Source: Solidesulfovibrio magneticus RS-1 (GTDB taxonomy: Bacteria; Desulfobacterota; Desulfovibrionia; Desulfovibrionales; Desulfovibrionaceae). From it: 64,000 nt of DNA. The stretch's first letter is position 1; each line of letters starts with the position of its first letter. The notes below the pieces were generated by a model that saw only the letters and a list, made by a program, of their open reading frames with translations, was not told the DNA's origin and searched no databases. Made by a program: the position numbers and the translations under genes. Of the stretch, positions 47,436-58,300 are shown in pieces. The DNA lies in NCBI RefSeq assembly GCF_000010665.1, contig NC_012796.1, positions 3,253,501-3,317,500 of the forward strand. The letters run 5' to 3'.

Positions 47436-49541
47436 ATGTTCAGAGACATGAAAATCCGTACAAAGTTAACTTTGATACTTGTTTTGTTAGGCGTCGGGCT
47501 GGCTACTTTATTTCTGATTTCCCGATTGACATTAACAAAAGTAGCAATTGGCAGCAATGCATACAACGATATACTCTTAAGTAAAGATCTCAATGCAGAC
47601 ATATTACCACCGCCCCTTTATATAATCGAGAGCTACAATTCCATGCTTAAGGCGACATTCATTAGCAACGACAACATTGAAGAAATTCTAAAAGCAATCG
47701 AAAAGGACAAGAAATCGTTTGAAGAGTCTAGATCTATTTGGACGAAAAAATTACACGCAGGAGAGATAAAAAACGAATTACTCGACAAGGTTTGCGCAAG
47801 CGCTGAAAAAATATTTGACGTATTTACCAACAATGTCACCCCTGCTATACAAGTCGGAGATCTAATCAGGGCAAAACAAATCTTCAATGAGGCAATAAAC
47901 CCTGAATTTTCAAGACATCGTAATTCAGTAGTAAACCTTGCATCTCTTCTTGAAGACTTTAGCAAACAAGTTGAATCCCAGGGCGTCACAGAGGTAAACT
48001 CTGGAAGTTTATTCTTGGCAATAGGATTTTTCGTTATTGCTATTGTAGTAATAGCCTTATTTTTCCTCTTCGCTCGATTTCTCATGCACCAACTTGGTGA
48101 TGATCCCTCCTCACTGGCAGCAATCACCATGCAAATCGCTGACGGTGACTTGACCGCTCGATTCGACAAAACACGACCTGAGATAGGTGTGTTCGGGTCG
48201 GTCAAACGCATGACGGAGACCCTCAAGAACAGGCTAGGTTTCGCTCAGGGCGTTATGAATGGCATTGCAACGCCATGTATCGTTGTCGATCCAAAAGCAA
48301 AAATCTTGTTCATGAACCAACAGATTATTGATTATATCGAACGCGGAGGGAAACCCGAAGACTATCTTGGGTTTTCAGCCGCTAAGTTCTTTTACAATGA
48401 TGAATCGAAACAAACTATGAGCGAAAAGGCCATTGCGCAGAAGTCTGCTGTCGCGACCAAGGATGTTTCATTCATGTCATTCAAAAACAACCCAAGGTTC
48501 TGCAACTTTGACTCGTCACCGATCACCGATTTAGACGGCAATATCATTGCAGGAATCACACTCATAACGGATTTGACGGAAGTCGTTGAGCAGCAGCGCG
48601 CTGCTAAAGATGCTATCGCTCGTGGCACTCTACAGGCCGCAAAAAAACTTGAATCTATTGTGGAGATCGTGACTTCAGCTTCTGAACAACTCTCTGCTCA
48701 GATAGAACAATCAAGTAGAGGTTCCGAAGAACAAGCGCGTAGCATTTCAGAAACTGCCACAGCCATGGTAGAAATGAACGCAACAGTACTTGAAGTCGCT
48801 AAAAACGCTACGAACGCTGCCGGAACAGCTGATCAGGCAAAAACCAAAGCTGAAGAAGGAGCACGGGCGGTAAGCCAAGTTGTAAAGGGTATTGGTCAAG
48901 TCCAAAATCAATCCCAAGAAATGAAAATTGACATGGACAATCTGGGCAAGCAAGCTGAGGGAATCGGACAAATTCTAAACGTTATCTCCGACATTGCCGA
49001 CCAGACCAACCTCCTAGCCCTGAATGCCGCAATTGAAGCAGCCCGGGCCGGTGACGCCGGACGAGGATTCGCAGTTGTTGCTGACGAGGTCAGGAAACTG
49101 GCCGAAAAGACTATGACCGCCACTAAGGAAGTCGGTAACGCGATCCGGGGCATCCAGGACGGCACCAAAAAGAACATCGAAAACGTTGAGCGTACTGGAA
49201 AATACATTGAAGAGGTTACCAACCTCGCCACTAATTCTGGCGAAGCTTTAAACCAAATCGTCACTTTAGCAGATAAGACCACTGACCAGGTTCGTTCAAT
49301 TGCGACAGCTTCTGAACAGCAATCTGCTACAAGTGAGGAAATTAATCGCAGTATTGAAGCAGTGAACCGGATTTCCTCCGAAAGTGCTGATGCGATGCGC
49401 AAATCGGCTCAGGCAGTAACTGAACTGGCAAATCAAGCACAAGTTCTTAAGCGCCTTATCGAGGAGATGAAATCTGACAGTGGATCTGGCACTAAAAAAC
49501 TTCCTGCAGGAAAGAAGCCACTTGCATTAGAAAAAGGGTAA
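47436..49541 (+). CDS. Methyl-accepting chemotaxis protein with PAS domain
   Basis: A 701-residue receptor. TM1 is at about 9-30, a helical periplasmic sensor of about 155 residues follows and TM2 is at about 190-214. Then come HAMP, PAS (about 285-395, [20 protein letters not shown]) and the MCP domain with [19 protein letters not shown] and [19 protein letters not shown] 47436 is preceded by CGAGGA. The layout resembles the MCP at 20.2 kb, so the two may be paralogues. The ligand is unknown. A hypothetical gene follows 100 bp downstream. Confidence 0.93.
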   Translation: MFRDMKIRTKLTLILVLLGVGLATLFLISRLTLTKVAIGSNAYNDILLSKDLNADILPPPLYIIESYNSMLKATFISNDNIEEILKAIEKDKKSFEESRSIWTKKLHAGEIKNELLDKVCASAEKIFDVFTNNVTPAIQVGDLIRAKQIFNEAINPEFSRHRNSVVNLASLLEDFSKQVESQGVTEVNSGSLFLAIGFFVIAIVVIALFFLFARFLMHQLGDDPSSLAAITMQIADGDLTARFDKTRPEIGVFGSVKRMTETLKNRLGFAQGVMNGIATPCIVVDPKAKILFMNQQIIDYIERGGKPEDYLGFSAAKFFYNDESKQTMSEKAIAQKSAVATKDVSFMSFKNNPRFCNFDSSPITDLDGNIIAGITLITDLTEVVEQQRAAKDAIARGTLQAAKKLESIVEIVTSASEQLSAQIEQSSRGSEEQARSISETATAMVEMNATVLEVAKNATNAAGTADQAKTKAEEGARAVSQVVKGIGQVQNQSQEMKIDMDNLGKQAEGIGQILNVISDIADQTNLLALNAAIEAARAGDAGRGFAVVADEVRKLAEKTMTATKEVGNAIRGIQDGTKKNIENVERTGKYIEEVTNLATNSGEALNQIVTLADKTTDQVRSIATASEQQSATSEEINRSIEAVNRISSESADAMRKSAQAVTELANQAQVLKRLIEEMKSDSGSGTKKLPAGKKPLALEKG

Positions 49542-49640
49542 TGAGAAACAATCTTCAAACATGCCAACCTACTCTTTCGCACCGTTAGTTTCAACTGCAA
49601 GGAAGGTTTTATCCTAGCGACAAAGGGGTGAGCTTTCATT

Positions 49641-50027
49641 ATGTTCAATCAACACATATTGAGTTCACCCCGCAACCCGAATAAATATATGCCATTCCGA
49701 GACATTAGACACATATCAACAAACATTCTTGGCGAAATATCTACAACAACTTATGACAAGAAAGTTTTACTTATCATGTACTATTCCGAATTACTAGCTC
49801 TTAACTTCGTAGAAATCGAAGAATTATTCAAAACGCATGGAAGAATCAAGCTGCATAGAATATTTTATCTAGATGTAAACTTTGTTGAATATGTCTACTC
49901 TCTTTTTTTGAATTCAGGAATTGACACCATTATGAAACAACTTTTTGAAAGGCTTACCAAGATACAAGAATTACTCCACCAGAGAAAACATCTTAAATCT
50001 TGCGAAACCTCAAAGATTATCCAATAA
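49641..50027 (+). CDS. Hypothetical protein
   Basis: A 128-residue AT-rich ORF with no recognised family. It contains VLLIMYYSELLALNFVEIEE and a basic C-terminus (LTKIQELLHQRKHLKSCETS). GGGGTGAG lies upstream of the ATG at a workable distance. It follows the MCP on the same strand and may be cotranscribed, but nothing shows its role. It could be a chance ORF. Confidence 0.4.
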   Translation: MFNQHILSSPRNPNKYMPFRDIRHISTNILGEISTTTYDKKVLLIMYYSELLALNFVEIEELFKTHGRIKLHRIFYLDVNFVEYVYSLFLNSGIDTIMKQLFERLTKIQELLHQRKHLKSCETSKIIQ

Positions 50028-50325
50028 GCCTCGTCAAAACAAAGCAAGACGAAAAATAATTCGCACTTGGCAAAAGATGCAGCATTCTTCCTATTATACG
50101 CTACGAAGCCGCGCTACCCCACTCCAGGACCCGGGACAAGGCAGTTTCTAAGGTTTTAGCGGCAACTCGGGACTTAAAATTCGCGAATGTTATCCAAAAT
50201 CCCCAGATTATCCAGCCCGGTTCTCCAGTCTTTTTAGCACAAAATCGTTGGGGATTGGACGGTAAAAAGTTAAACTGGGGGCAACCATTGTCACCGGTAA
50301 CGCACATGGTTGCATCGCGTCCGAA

Positions 50326-50979
50326 TCAAAATACCGACGATAAGTAACTTTTCAAATTGATCTTCTTGTTGGCGATGCCGAGCTTCTTGCGAATGTTATC
50401 ACGGTAGGTTTCGACCGTTCGCGGAGAAAGGTCCAAGGCTTCAGCGATCTCCTTCGTCGAATTGCCCCTGCGAATTCTGGCCGCGATTGACCTTTCGCGC
50501 TGAGTTAGGCGCGCATCACCCAAAACAGGCTCGGCCGCTAACGCTTCTGCCTCGCTGCCGCTGAGTACTCTCAGTAGTGCATCGGCGGCTTTGACCCCAA
50601 GCACGTCTCGTCGGTATTTTGTCAATCCGTCTCTTAGGGCTTTGCAGAGCACTTGCGTGGGGCATGGTTTGGTTAAAAAACGGAAGACCTCACTTTGGTT
50701 AACGGCCGCGATGGCGGACTCCAGATCGCCATGGCCCGTCAGTATGATTCGTACGCAGTCGGGGGCCAGCTTTCGGAGATGCTCCAGGAATTCAACGCCG
50801 TTCATGCCTGGCATTTTGTAGTCGGAAACAACCACGGCAAATGGCCCGTTTCGTCCCATAGATTTCAGCCCCTCCGCACCTCCTTGTGCGGTGTAGAGGT
50901 CAAATTCCCGGCGCAGCGCTGTCTTTAGAGCGTCCAGGACATTCCGTTCATCATCAACGAGGAGGATTTTTTCCGTCAT
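50326..50979 (-). CDS. Response regulator, REC plus LuxR-type HTH
   Basis: A 217-residue regulator. The receiver has LLVDDERNVL, the phospho-acceptor Asp in VVVSDYKMPGMNG, ILTGHGD and FLTKPC. The C-terminal LuxR/FixJ helix-turn-helix has RLTQRERSIAARIRRGNSTK then EIAEALDLSPRTVETYRDNI. No sensor kinase is adjacent, so the partner is unknown. It is an orphan regulator near the right border of the island and is less AT-rich than the genes to its left. Confidence 0.92.
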   Translation of the reverse strand: MTEKILLVDDERNVLDALKTALRREFDLYTAQGGAEGLKSMGRNGPFAVVVSDYKMPGMNGVEFLEHLRKLAPDCVRIILTGHGDLESAIAAVNQSEVFRFLTKPCPTQVLCKALRDGLTKYRRDVLGVKAADALLRVLSGSEAEALAAEPVLGDARLTQRERSIAARIRRGNSTKEIAEALDLSPRTVETYRDNIRKKLGIANKKINLKSYLSSVF

Positions 50980-51201
50980 GCAACGATTACTCCCGGTTAA
51001 ACCCCGAACGCACAGCCGAACAGGGAAGCCCGCGTAATGACCTGCCGGCCTTCCTCGGACCAGTCAATTCTTGAGGGTGGCTCCTGGGTTTGAGTTGTTG
51101 CCGACCATCTGCGCAAAGGCCATCGGCGGGCGACTTCAGCCCCAGCCGGCGGCTTGCCAACAGCCCCACCATGTTATATATAATCCTTTATATTCAATAA
51201 G

Positions 51202-51770
51202 ATGCTGCCCGTTTCTTGCGCCTCGAACGACGTTATCAAGGATTGCCGATGCCCGTCGCCTCAAAAACTCACTCTCGCCCGACTCGAACGTCTGCTGTTT
51301 ACCGCCGAGGACTATAACCTCAACATCCGGCGCTATGTAGACAACTCGCCACCGCCCGAGCCCTACGACGTGCGGGCGCACCTGCACGGCGGCGTGCCCC
51401 GGACCGAGGGCGCGGCGCTTGCCCCTTACTTTGCCAATTATCCCGGCCTGTCCGAACTGTTGTTTGTCGCCCGCGACGACAACTACCTCGATTTCGCCCC
51501 GGCCATCACCGAAAACGGCGGCCGCGACGGCATCAAGACGCGCATCGAGGCCGCGCCCGGGGTGGTGAGCAAACATGCCGCTTTCCATGCCGCCCTGGAC
51601 GGCTGGTGGCAGGCCGCCCTGCCGCAGATCGAGGCCTTGCCAGAAAAAATGAACCTCTTCGCGCTGTGCCGCGCCCTGCTCGATACCATCGCCGCCGCGC
51701 TCGTGCCCCAGGGCATCCTGACGCTGCAGCAGGTACATGGGCCTTTGCCAATTACATGACCAAATGTTCT
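51202..51770 (+). pseudogene. hsdM remnant with large internal deletion (type I restriction methylase)
   Basis: The frame contains QKLTLARLERLLFTA, typical of the HsdM N-terminus, joined directly to EDYNLNIRRYVDNSPPPEPY then DVRAHLHGGVP, which belongs to the C-terminal third of HsdM. The whole SAM-binding catalytic core with NPPF is missing. The apparent original start ATGCCCGTC (51249) is one base out of frame, and the C-terminus runs into an unrelated tail after LQQVHG. The product could not methylate DNA. It marks the right edge of the AT-rich island, where GC-rich sequence resumes. Confidence 0.75.
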
Positions 51771-51843
51771 CTTGATAGACTGTCCAATTTTCCGCAACAC
51801 TTTCAGGGGCACACTGCAAGAGGCGGTGGTTTAACTATTGGAA

Positions 51844-52341
51844 TTACTTTGCCGCATCGACAAGCTTGATGATGGCTTCCGTGATATCAATCTTCAGATC
51901 AATGAAGGCGAAGCCGTTTTTGTCCTGTACGGAAAGCAGGCGGTGCTCCTTGGCGTAATCGGTCAACACCTTGTTGATCCTGTCCACGATGGGCTTGAAC
52001 GTGCCGGCTTCCTCCTCGCCGATGTCCTTGCGCAGCGCCTGCGCGTCCGCCATATACTGTCGCGCGAGCTTATCCAGTTCCGCCTGCTTGCCGCTCCTTG
52101 GATCGTTGAGCGCCGTATCGGTTTTGAGCTTCTCTATGGCCTCTTCCTGCTTTTTCAACGCATCCTGGCGGGCGGCGAACTTGGCTCGCACCTTTTCAGC
52201 GGCCTGCATGCCGGCATTGCACTTGGTGATCACTTCCCGAGTATTGATCACCGCCATGGTCGGTTTGTTTTCCAACATCTGGCAGCCCGAGCACACCAGT
52301 AGAGCGCCAAGCACCAGCAGGAATCGGAATCGAAGCGGCAT
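51844..52341 (-). CDS. Skp/OmpH-like periplasmic chaperone, probable lipoprotein
   Basis: A 165-residue protein. The signal sequence ends in LLVCSGCQ (Cys20, a slightly unusual lipobox). AVINTREVITKCNAG follows, then a long coiled coil rich in Lys/Glu/Gln (about 45-110) and a C-terminal ALRKDIGEEEAGTFKPIVDR-type end. This is the OmpH/Skp pattern, and such proteins hold unfolded outer-membrane proteins in the periplasm. GAGGAG precedes the ATG. It lies 53 bp downstream of the autotransporter gene on the same strand, so it may be its dedicated chaperone. Confidence 0.8.
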   Translation of the reverse strand: MPLRFRFLLVLGALLVCSGCQMLENKPTMAVINTREVITKCNAGMQAAEKVRAKFAARQDALKKQEEAIEKLKTDTALNDPRSGKQAELDKLARQYMADAQALRKDIGEEEAGTFKPIVDRINKVLTDYAKEHRLLSVQDKNGFAFIDLKIDITEAIIKLVDAAK

Positions 52342-52394
52342 GACAACTCCTCTTGCAATTTGTAGGCATGCCCCCGGCCCTACGCCGGCGGGGG

Positions 52395-55300
52395 TTAAAA
52401 CGTGTATCTGAGCCCGATGCTGGCGGCCTGGGACCCGTAGCCCGGCCGTAGCAGTTCCATGCCGGCCCGGGCCGTGGCCGAGAGTTTCGACGACACGCGC
52501 ATGCTCACTCCGACGTCGACCAGCGCCGAGTGATACGCGTGATTGGCGCTTTTCACCTGATAGGCGGCCCCCGGGGAGCCAATGAACGAGGCCACGATGT
52601 TTTGGGATTCGCCTAGCCACTGGGTACTCCACCCCACGCGCACTTCCGGCGTCACATCCCCGGCCGGCGTCTCGAAGGTCCGGGCCACACGCGCGCCGAG
52701 CACCGTGTTGAGGGCCTGGGTGTCGCGGGCCCGAATGCTTTGGCCAAGGGTGCCCGCGCCGGTTTCCTGGAAGGCGTTTTCGTGCAGCCACTGCCAGGAC
52801 GCCGCCGCCAACGGGCCGAAGGTGTAGTCCCCGGCCATGAAGTCGTAGCCGCCGCCAGTGGACACGTTCACGTTCCAACCCTCCCAGTTCCCTTTAGTCG
52901 TGTACGATCCGCTCGGCAACGGCAGGGAGCGCGAGGACCGAAAGGTGTTGTAGGCGCCGCGCACACCGGCATCGGCGTGCCAGGGGCCGCTTCGATAGGC
53001 GGCCAAGAAACCGAGACTCCAGTCGCTGATCGTGCCCTGGCCGCCGCCTTCGCTGTGGATGTTGATGGACTGGGTGACGAAGCCGGGAGCCAGGGCCAGG
53101 GTCAGTTCCGAAAACGGGCGGTAGGTCACGCCGCCGGTGATGCCGCAAGAAACGGCGGCGTACCCGGTCTGGCTTGAGGAGCCTTGCTGCAAGGCCCGCA
53201 TACCGATGGGCCTGACGAAGACGCCAAAACGCCCCAAGGACAGGGAGGATGCGCCGCCGCTGGTCGTATCAAGCCCAAGCCCATACTGATTGTTTTGCGA
53301 AGCCAGGGAGGCCGGGCCGATTTCCAGAGGGCTGGCGAAGCCCTGGCCCGCGCCCTCCTCTCCTTCGTGCAGTCCGGCGTGCTGCGCCGAGGTCAACAGC
53401 CGGCCGGCTGCGAAAACATTCTGGGAAAACACGTCGTAGACTTCGGCGCTCAGGACATTGAGCGCATAGTTGGTCAAAGCGTTGGCCGGCGAGTAACCGG
53501 TGGTTGTGCCGTAAGAGTAGTCCAGGTTTTTAATGAGTGAGGCCATTTCGCCCGTGGCGTTGTAGGCCACGGCGTCGAGGCCTGCGCCCACCGAGGAGGC
53601 CTGGGAACTCGTGCTCGATGTGGCATACGATTGGCGCACAAGGGTGATGGTGACGGCGTTGGCCGAATACACCGGCACGAAGATCCAGTTTTCCGGCGTG
53701 GCTCCATAGGTCACGGTGGAATAGGTTCCGGAAATGCTGCCAGTTTGCGTGGTGAGCACGGTCCAGACTGTCCCGGAGTTGTAATACGTGTATTCCGGCT
53801 GGATGGAGATCGTGCCGCTTAATGTTGCGTTGCCGGTGACGGCGATCAGATCGTTGGCGGTGGGCGTCACCTGGCAGACGTAGACGCCGGTCACGCTTTG
53901 GACGAAGTCGCCGGTGACGGTGAGGGCCCCGGGGGAATTGCCCGGCGAGATGACGCCGCTGACGCTCAGGTTGCCCACCGTGCCGACGCCGTTGAGGGTG
54001 GCCCCGCTGGCGATGGACAGCGTGCCGCCGAGGCTTTCTCCCGAAACGAGGTGCAGGGTTCCGCTGCTGACGGACAGTGCGCCGCTGTAGGCGGAGCCGT
54101 CAAAGGTCGCGCCCAGGTTGGTCGTTCCTGACCCGGCCAAGGTGAGATCACCGGAACCGGACAGGCTACTGGCCAGGGTGAGGGCGTTGCCGGTGTTGTC
54201 CAGGACGCCGCCCCCGGCATTGACGGCAATGGACTGGGCGATGGTCATGTCGGCCGTGGTCGCCAGGGTCCCGCCGTTAAAGGCCAGGCTGGCCGTGGAC
54301 GCGCCGAGGTTGTTGTCGTTGGATACGGACAGGGTGCCGCCGGCGAGGGTCAAGTCGCCGGTGAAGCCGCTGTTGTCGCCGGAAAGGGTCAGGGCGTAGA
54401 CGCCGGTTTTGGTGACTTGGCCGCTGCCGGTGATGCTGCCGGCGTAGGTCACTGTTTTTGACGGGGCGAAGTTCAGGGTCGCGCTTGAGGCAACAGCTAT
54501 CGAGGAGGAGCTGCAGGAGCCGCCAAGGCTCAGGGTTCCGGCCTGGATGGAGGTCGCGCCCGTATAGGCGGCGTCGCCGGACAGGGTCAGGGTGCCGACG
54601 CCGGTCTTGGTCAGGCCGCCGGAGCCTGAGACCGTGCCATTGAGGGTCAGGTCGTGGCCGTTGGTGTCGAAGGAGCCGCCGCCGGCATTGAGGGTGACGT
54701 CGCGGCTGGAGACGATATCAGCCCCGATTTGCAGGGTGCCGCCGTTGCAGGTCAGGCCGCCGGAGGCGTCGCCCAGGTTGGCGTCCGCCACGATGTTGAC
54801 CGTGCCGCCGTTGATGTTGGTCCCGCCGGTGTAGGTGTTGTTGCCGGTGAGGTAGAGCGTGCCGGAACCGGTTTTGGTCAAGGAACCGGCGGTTCCTGAC
54901 ACGGCATCGGTGATGACGCCGGAAAGGGTCAGGGTATCGCCGCTGTTGGCGACTTCAAAGGTGCCGCCGCCGGAACCCAGGGCGATCGATTTGTTCAGTG
55001 TCAGTGTACCCGTGGCCTGGAGTGTCCCGCCGGCGAGGGTGACGCCGCTTGTGCCTTGCAGATTGTCTACCGAGCTGATGCTTAAGGTGCCGCCGGTAAT
55101 GGCGGTGGCGCCGGTGTAGGTGTTGGCCCCGGACAGGGTCAGCGTGCCTGTGCCGGATTTGGTCAGCGCGCCGTCCCCGGAGATGACGCCGGAGAATGTC
55201 GTGTCGGCAGTGGGCGACCAGACGAGCGTGGCGCCCGAGGCGATGGTGGCCCCCGAAGCGGTGACGCAACCTTCCAGGGTCAGGGCGCCACTGCTGACGA

Positions 55301-58300
55301 GCAAGGTGCCCGTGCCCAAGTCCACGTCACCGCTGATGGTCCAGGAACCGGCATCCTGTTTGACCAGGGACTGGAAGTTGCGCACCGCGCCATCCAAGCT
55401 GACGCTGCCAACCAGGGTCAGGGTGTTGGAACCGCCGCCGCCGTCGATGATGCCGCGTACCGTGGCCCCAGGGCCAAGGGTCACGGTGTCGTCACCCGCG
55501 CCGAGTTGGATGGCCACGTCGGTGGCGCTGGCGGCCAGGATGCTGCCGGTGCTTATGATGATGCAGTCGGCGTCGCTGAAGGTCAGGGAGCTGGCCAGGT
55601 TGATGGTCCCGGAGTTGGTGAGGCTGGTCAGGCTGGTCAGGCTGCCAGAAAAATCGAGCGTCGCGCCGGAGGCCACGGTTATGGAACTGGTGGCAAGGGA
55701 GCCCGTAACGGCCAGGGTCCCGGCGTTGACCGTGGTCGCGCCAGTGTAGGCATTGGCCCCGGAAAGGGTCAATGTGCCGTAACCGGATTTTGTCAGGGCG
55801 CCCGTGCCGGTGATCGTGCCCGCGAGGGTCAGGTTGCTGCCATTGGTGTAGAAGGTTCCCCCGGAGGAACCGATGGTGACGTTATTGGTGAGGCTGCTTA
55901 TGTCGGCCGTTGTCAGGAGCAGGCCGCCATTGAGGGTCAGGGCCCCCATGCCCAGGTTGGAGGCGGAACCGATGGAGAGCGTTCCGGCGCTCACGGTCAT
56001 GGCTCCGCTGTAGGCGCTGTTGTCGCCGGAAAGGATCAGGGTGCCCGAACCGGATTTGGTCAGGTTTCCGCTTCCGCTGAGAGAGTTGGAGAGAGTCAGT
56101 TCGATGCCGGCTCCGGTGGAGACGGCGCTGTTGGCTGTCAGGACGACGGCGTTGGCCAGGCCGAGGGAGGTCGTCGCTTGCAGGGTGCCGCCGCCAAGCG
56201 TCACGACGCCGGTCCCCAGGGCGTTCCCTGTGGCGACGGCCAGGGTCCCGGCGGATATGGTCGTGCCGCCGCTGTAGGCGCTGGAGCCGGACAGGGTCAG
56301 TGTACCCGAGCCGGTTTTCACCAGACGCCCGCTGCCGGAGATGACGCCCATATAGGTTGAATCAGACGCCCCCGTGTTGATCGTCAGGACTGTGGCGGCG
56401 TTCGAACCCAGAGTGACAAGGCCGGAACCGGCGAGTCCGCCGATGGTCTGGCTGTAGCCGCCGAGGGCCAGGGTGCCTTCCGTGTCCACGGTCACGGCCG
56501 AGTTCGAGGAAAACGTGTTGGTCGCTCCGGCTTGCAACGTCCCCCGGGTGACGACGGTGGCGCCGGAGTAGGTATTGCTTCCGGACAGGATCAGGGTTTT
56601 GATGCCGGTCTTGGCCAGGCCCCCCGAACCGGAAATGATCCCGGAAAAGGTGGCGTTCGCCCAATAGTCGTTGATCGTGAGCACGGTGGCGGCATCCGTG
56701 CCCAGGGTGACGCTGCCGGCACCGGCCAGGGAGCGCAGGAGCTGACTGTAGCCGTTCAGGTCGAGGGTGGCCCCCGAGGCCACTGTCACAGACGAATTCG
56801 CGGAAAACGTGTCGCCGGCTCCGGCTTGCAGGGTTCCGGCGCTGACCGTGGTCGCTCCGGAATACGTATTCGCGCCGGACAGGGTCAGGGCGTAATCCCC
56901 GGTCTTGGTCAGCGACCCCGAGCCTGAGATGATGCCGGCGTAGGCCTTGTTTCCGGTGAGCTTCCAGGTCAGGGCCCCGTCGAGCGTGATGTCGCCGGCT
57001 ATGGTCACGATGGAATCCATGGTCAAGGAGGCGTTGGACGAGACGGTCAGGCTGCCGAAGCTGGTGAGCATGGAGTCCACGGTCCAACTCGCGGCTTCTC
57101 CGTTGCCGCCGATTACCAGGCTGGTCACGCCGTCAGTGATGTTGCTAAAAGTGCCTCCCGTGCCCACGAGGTTGAGCGTGCCGCCGCCCAGGTGAATCCA
57201 GTTGTCGCCGAGGTCGGCTGTGTTGGTCAGGGTGACGACGTTGTCCGAACCGGCCGCGTAGATGGCGTACCCACCCAATGGGAAGGCGGAACCATCGGTG
57301 ACCGTGATGGAGCCGCTCACGTAGAGATTCACCGAGCCCGTGGCGTAGAGAGCGTACCCGTTGGCGGTATTGTCGGCCTCGGCCGTGACGCTTCCGGAAA
57401 TGCTCAGCGGCGTGGAGGCGTCGCCGCCGTTGATGTTTCCGCTGTCGTAGATGCCGTAGGCTTTTCCGGAAGTGGCCGTGGATGTAATCGAGCCGGACAC
57501 CCCGCCCGCGATCGATATGTTGGCGCCGGCCAGGCCATAGGCGTTCCCGGAGCCGTTGGCCGTGGCCTTGACCGTGTCTGACACCCCGCCCGTGATGGCG
57601 ATCCCGGCGCCTTTGAGTCCGTAGGCGTCGCCGATGCCCTCGGCCGTGGCCGCGACTTGGCCGGACAGTCCGCCCGAGATGGAGATCGCTCCGGAAGCAT
57701 TCAGGCCGTAGGCGCTCCCGGAACTCCCGGTCAGGCCCGTGGCCGTGATCGTGCTTGAGAGACCCTCCGTGAGAGTGATGCCGCCGGAGGCGGCATACAG
57801 GCCGTAGACGCTGTTGCTGCCCTCGCCTTTGGCGGTGATGTCTCCGGACAACCCGCCGGCGATGGCGATGCCGTCGGAGGCATGCAGGCCGTAGGCGCGT
57901 CCGTTGCCTCCCCCCGTGGCGGCGATGTTGCCGGACACCCCCCCCGTGATGGAGATTACCCCCCCGGCGGACAGGCCGTAGGCGTCCCCCTGGACGCCGA
58001 CTGTGGACGTGATGTTGGCAGACAACCCGCCCGTGATGGAAATGCCGTTGGCGGCGCGCAGGCCGTAGGCGAGCCCGGTACCCGTAACCGCGGTCGTGAT
58101 GGTTCCGGCGAGGCCGCTGGCCACAAGGATGTCCCCAGCGGCATAGAGACCGGTTGCCTCGCCATAAGCGGGTGCGGTCGCTGTTGCCGTCAAGGTGACG
58201 TTGGAGCCGATAGCGCCAATGTTCAAGGTGGAGCTTGGAGCGGAAATGTCTGTGACGAAACTTTTGCCGCTGGCCTCGATGACGATGGCGGCGTCGCCCG

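Noticed and set aside
50980-51201. Right attachment site matching the tRNA-Ser 3' end
   Set aside because: I looked for the T-arm and acceptor sequence near the GC transition and saw no copy.
54458-56360. Several plus-strand frames opposite the autotransporter
   Set aside because: Repetitive shadows of the repeat-rich passenger; no ribosome sites or family features.
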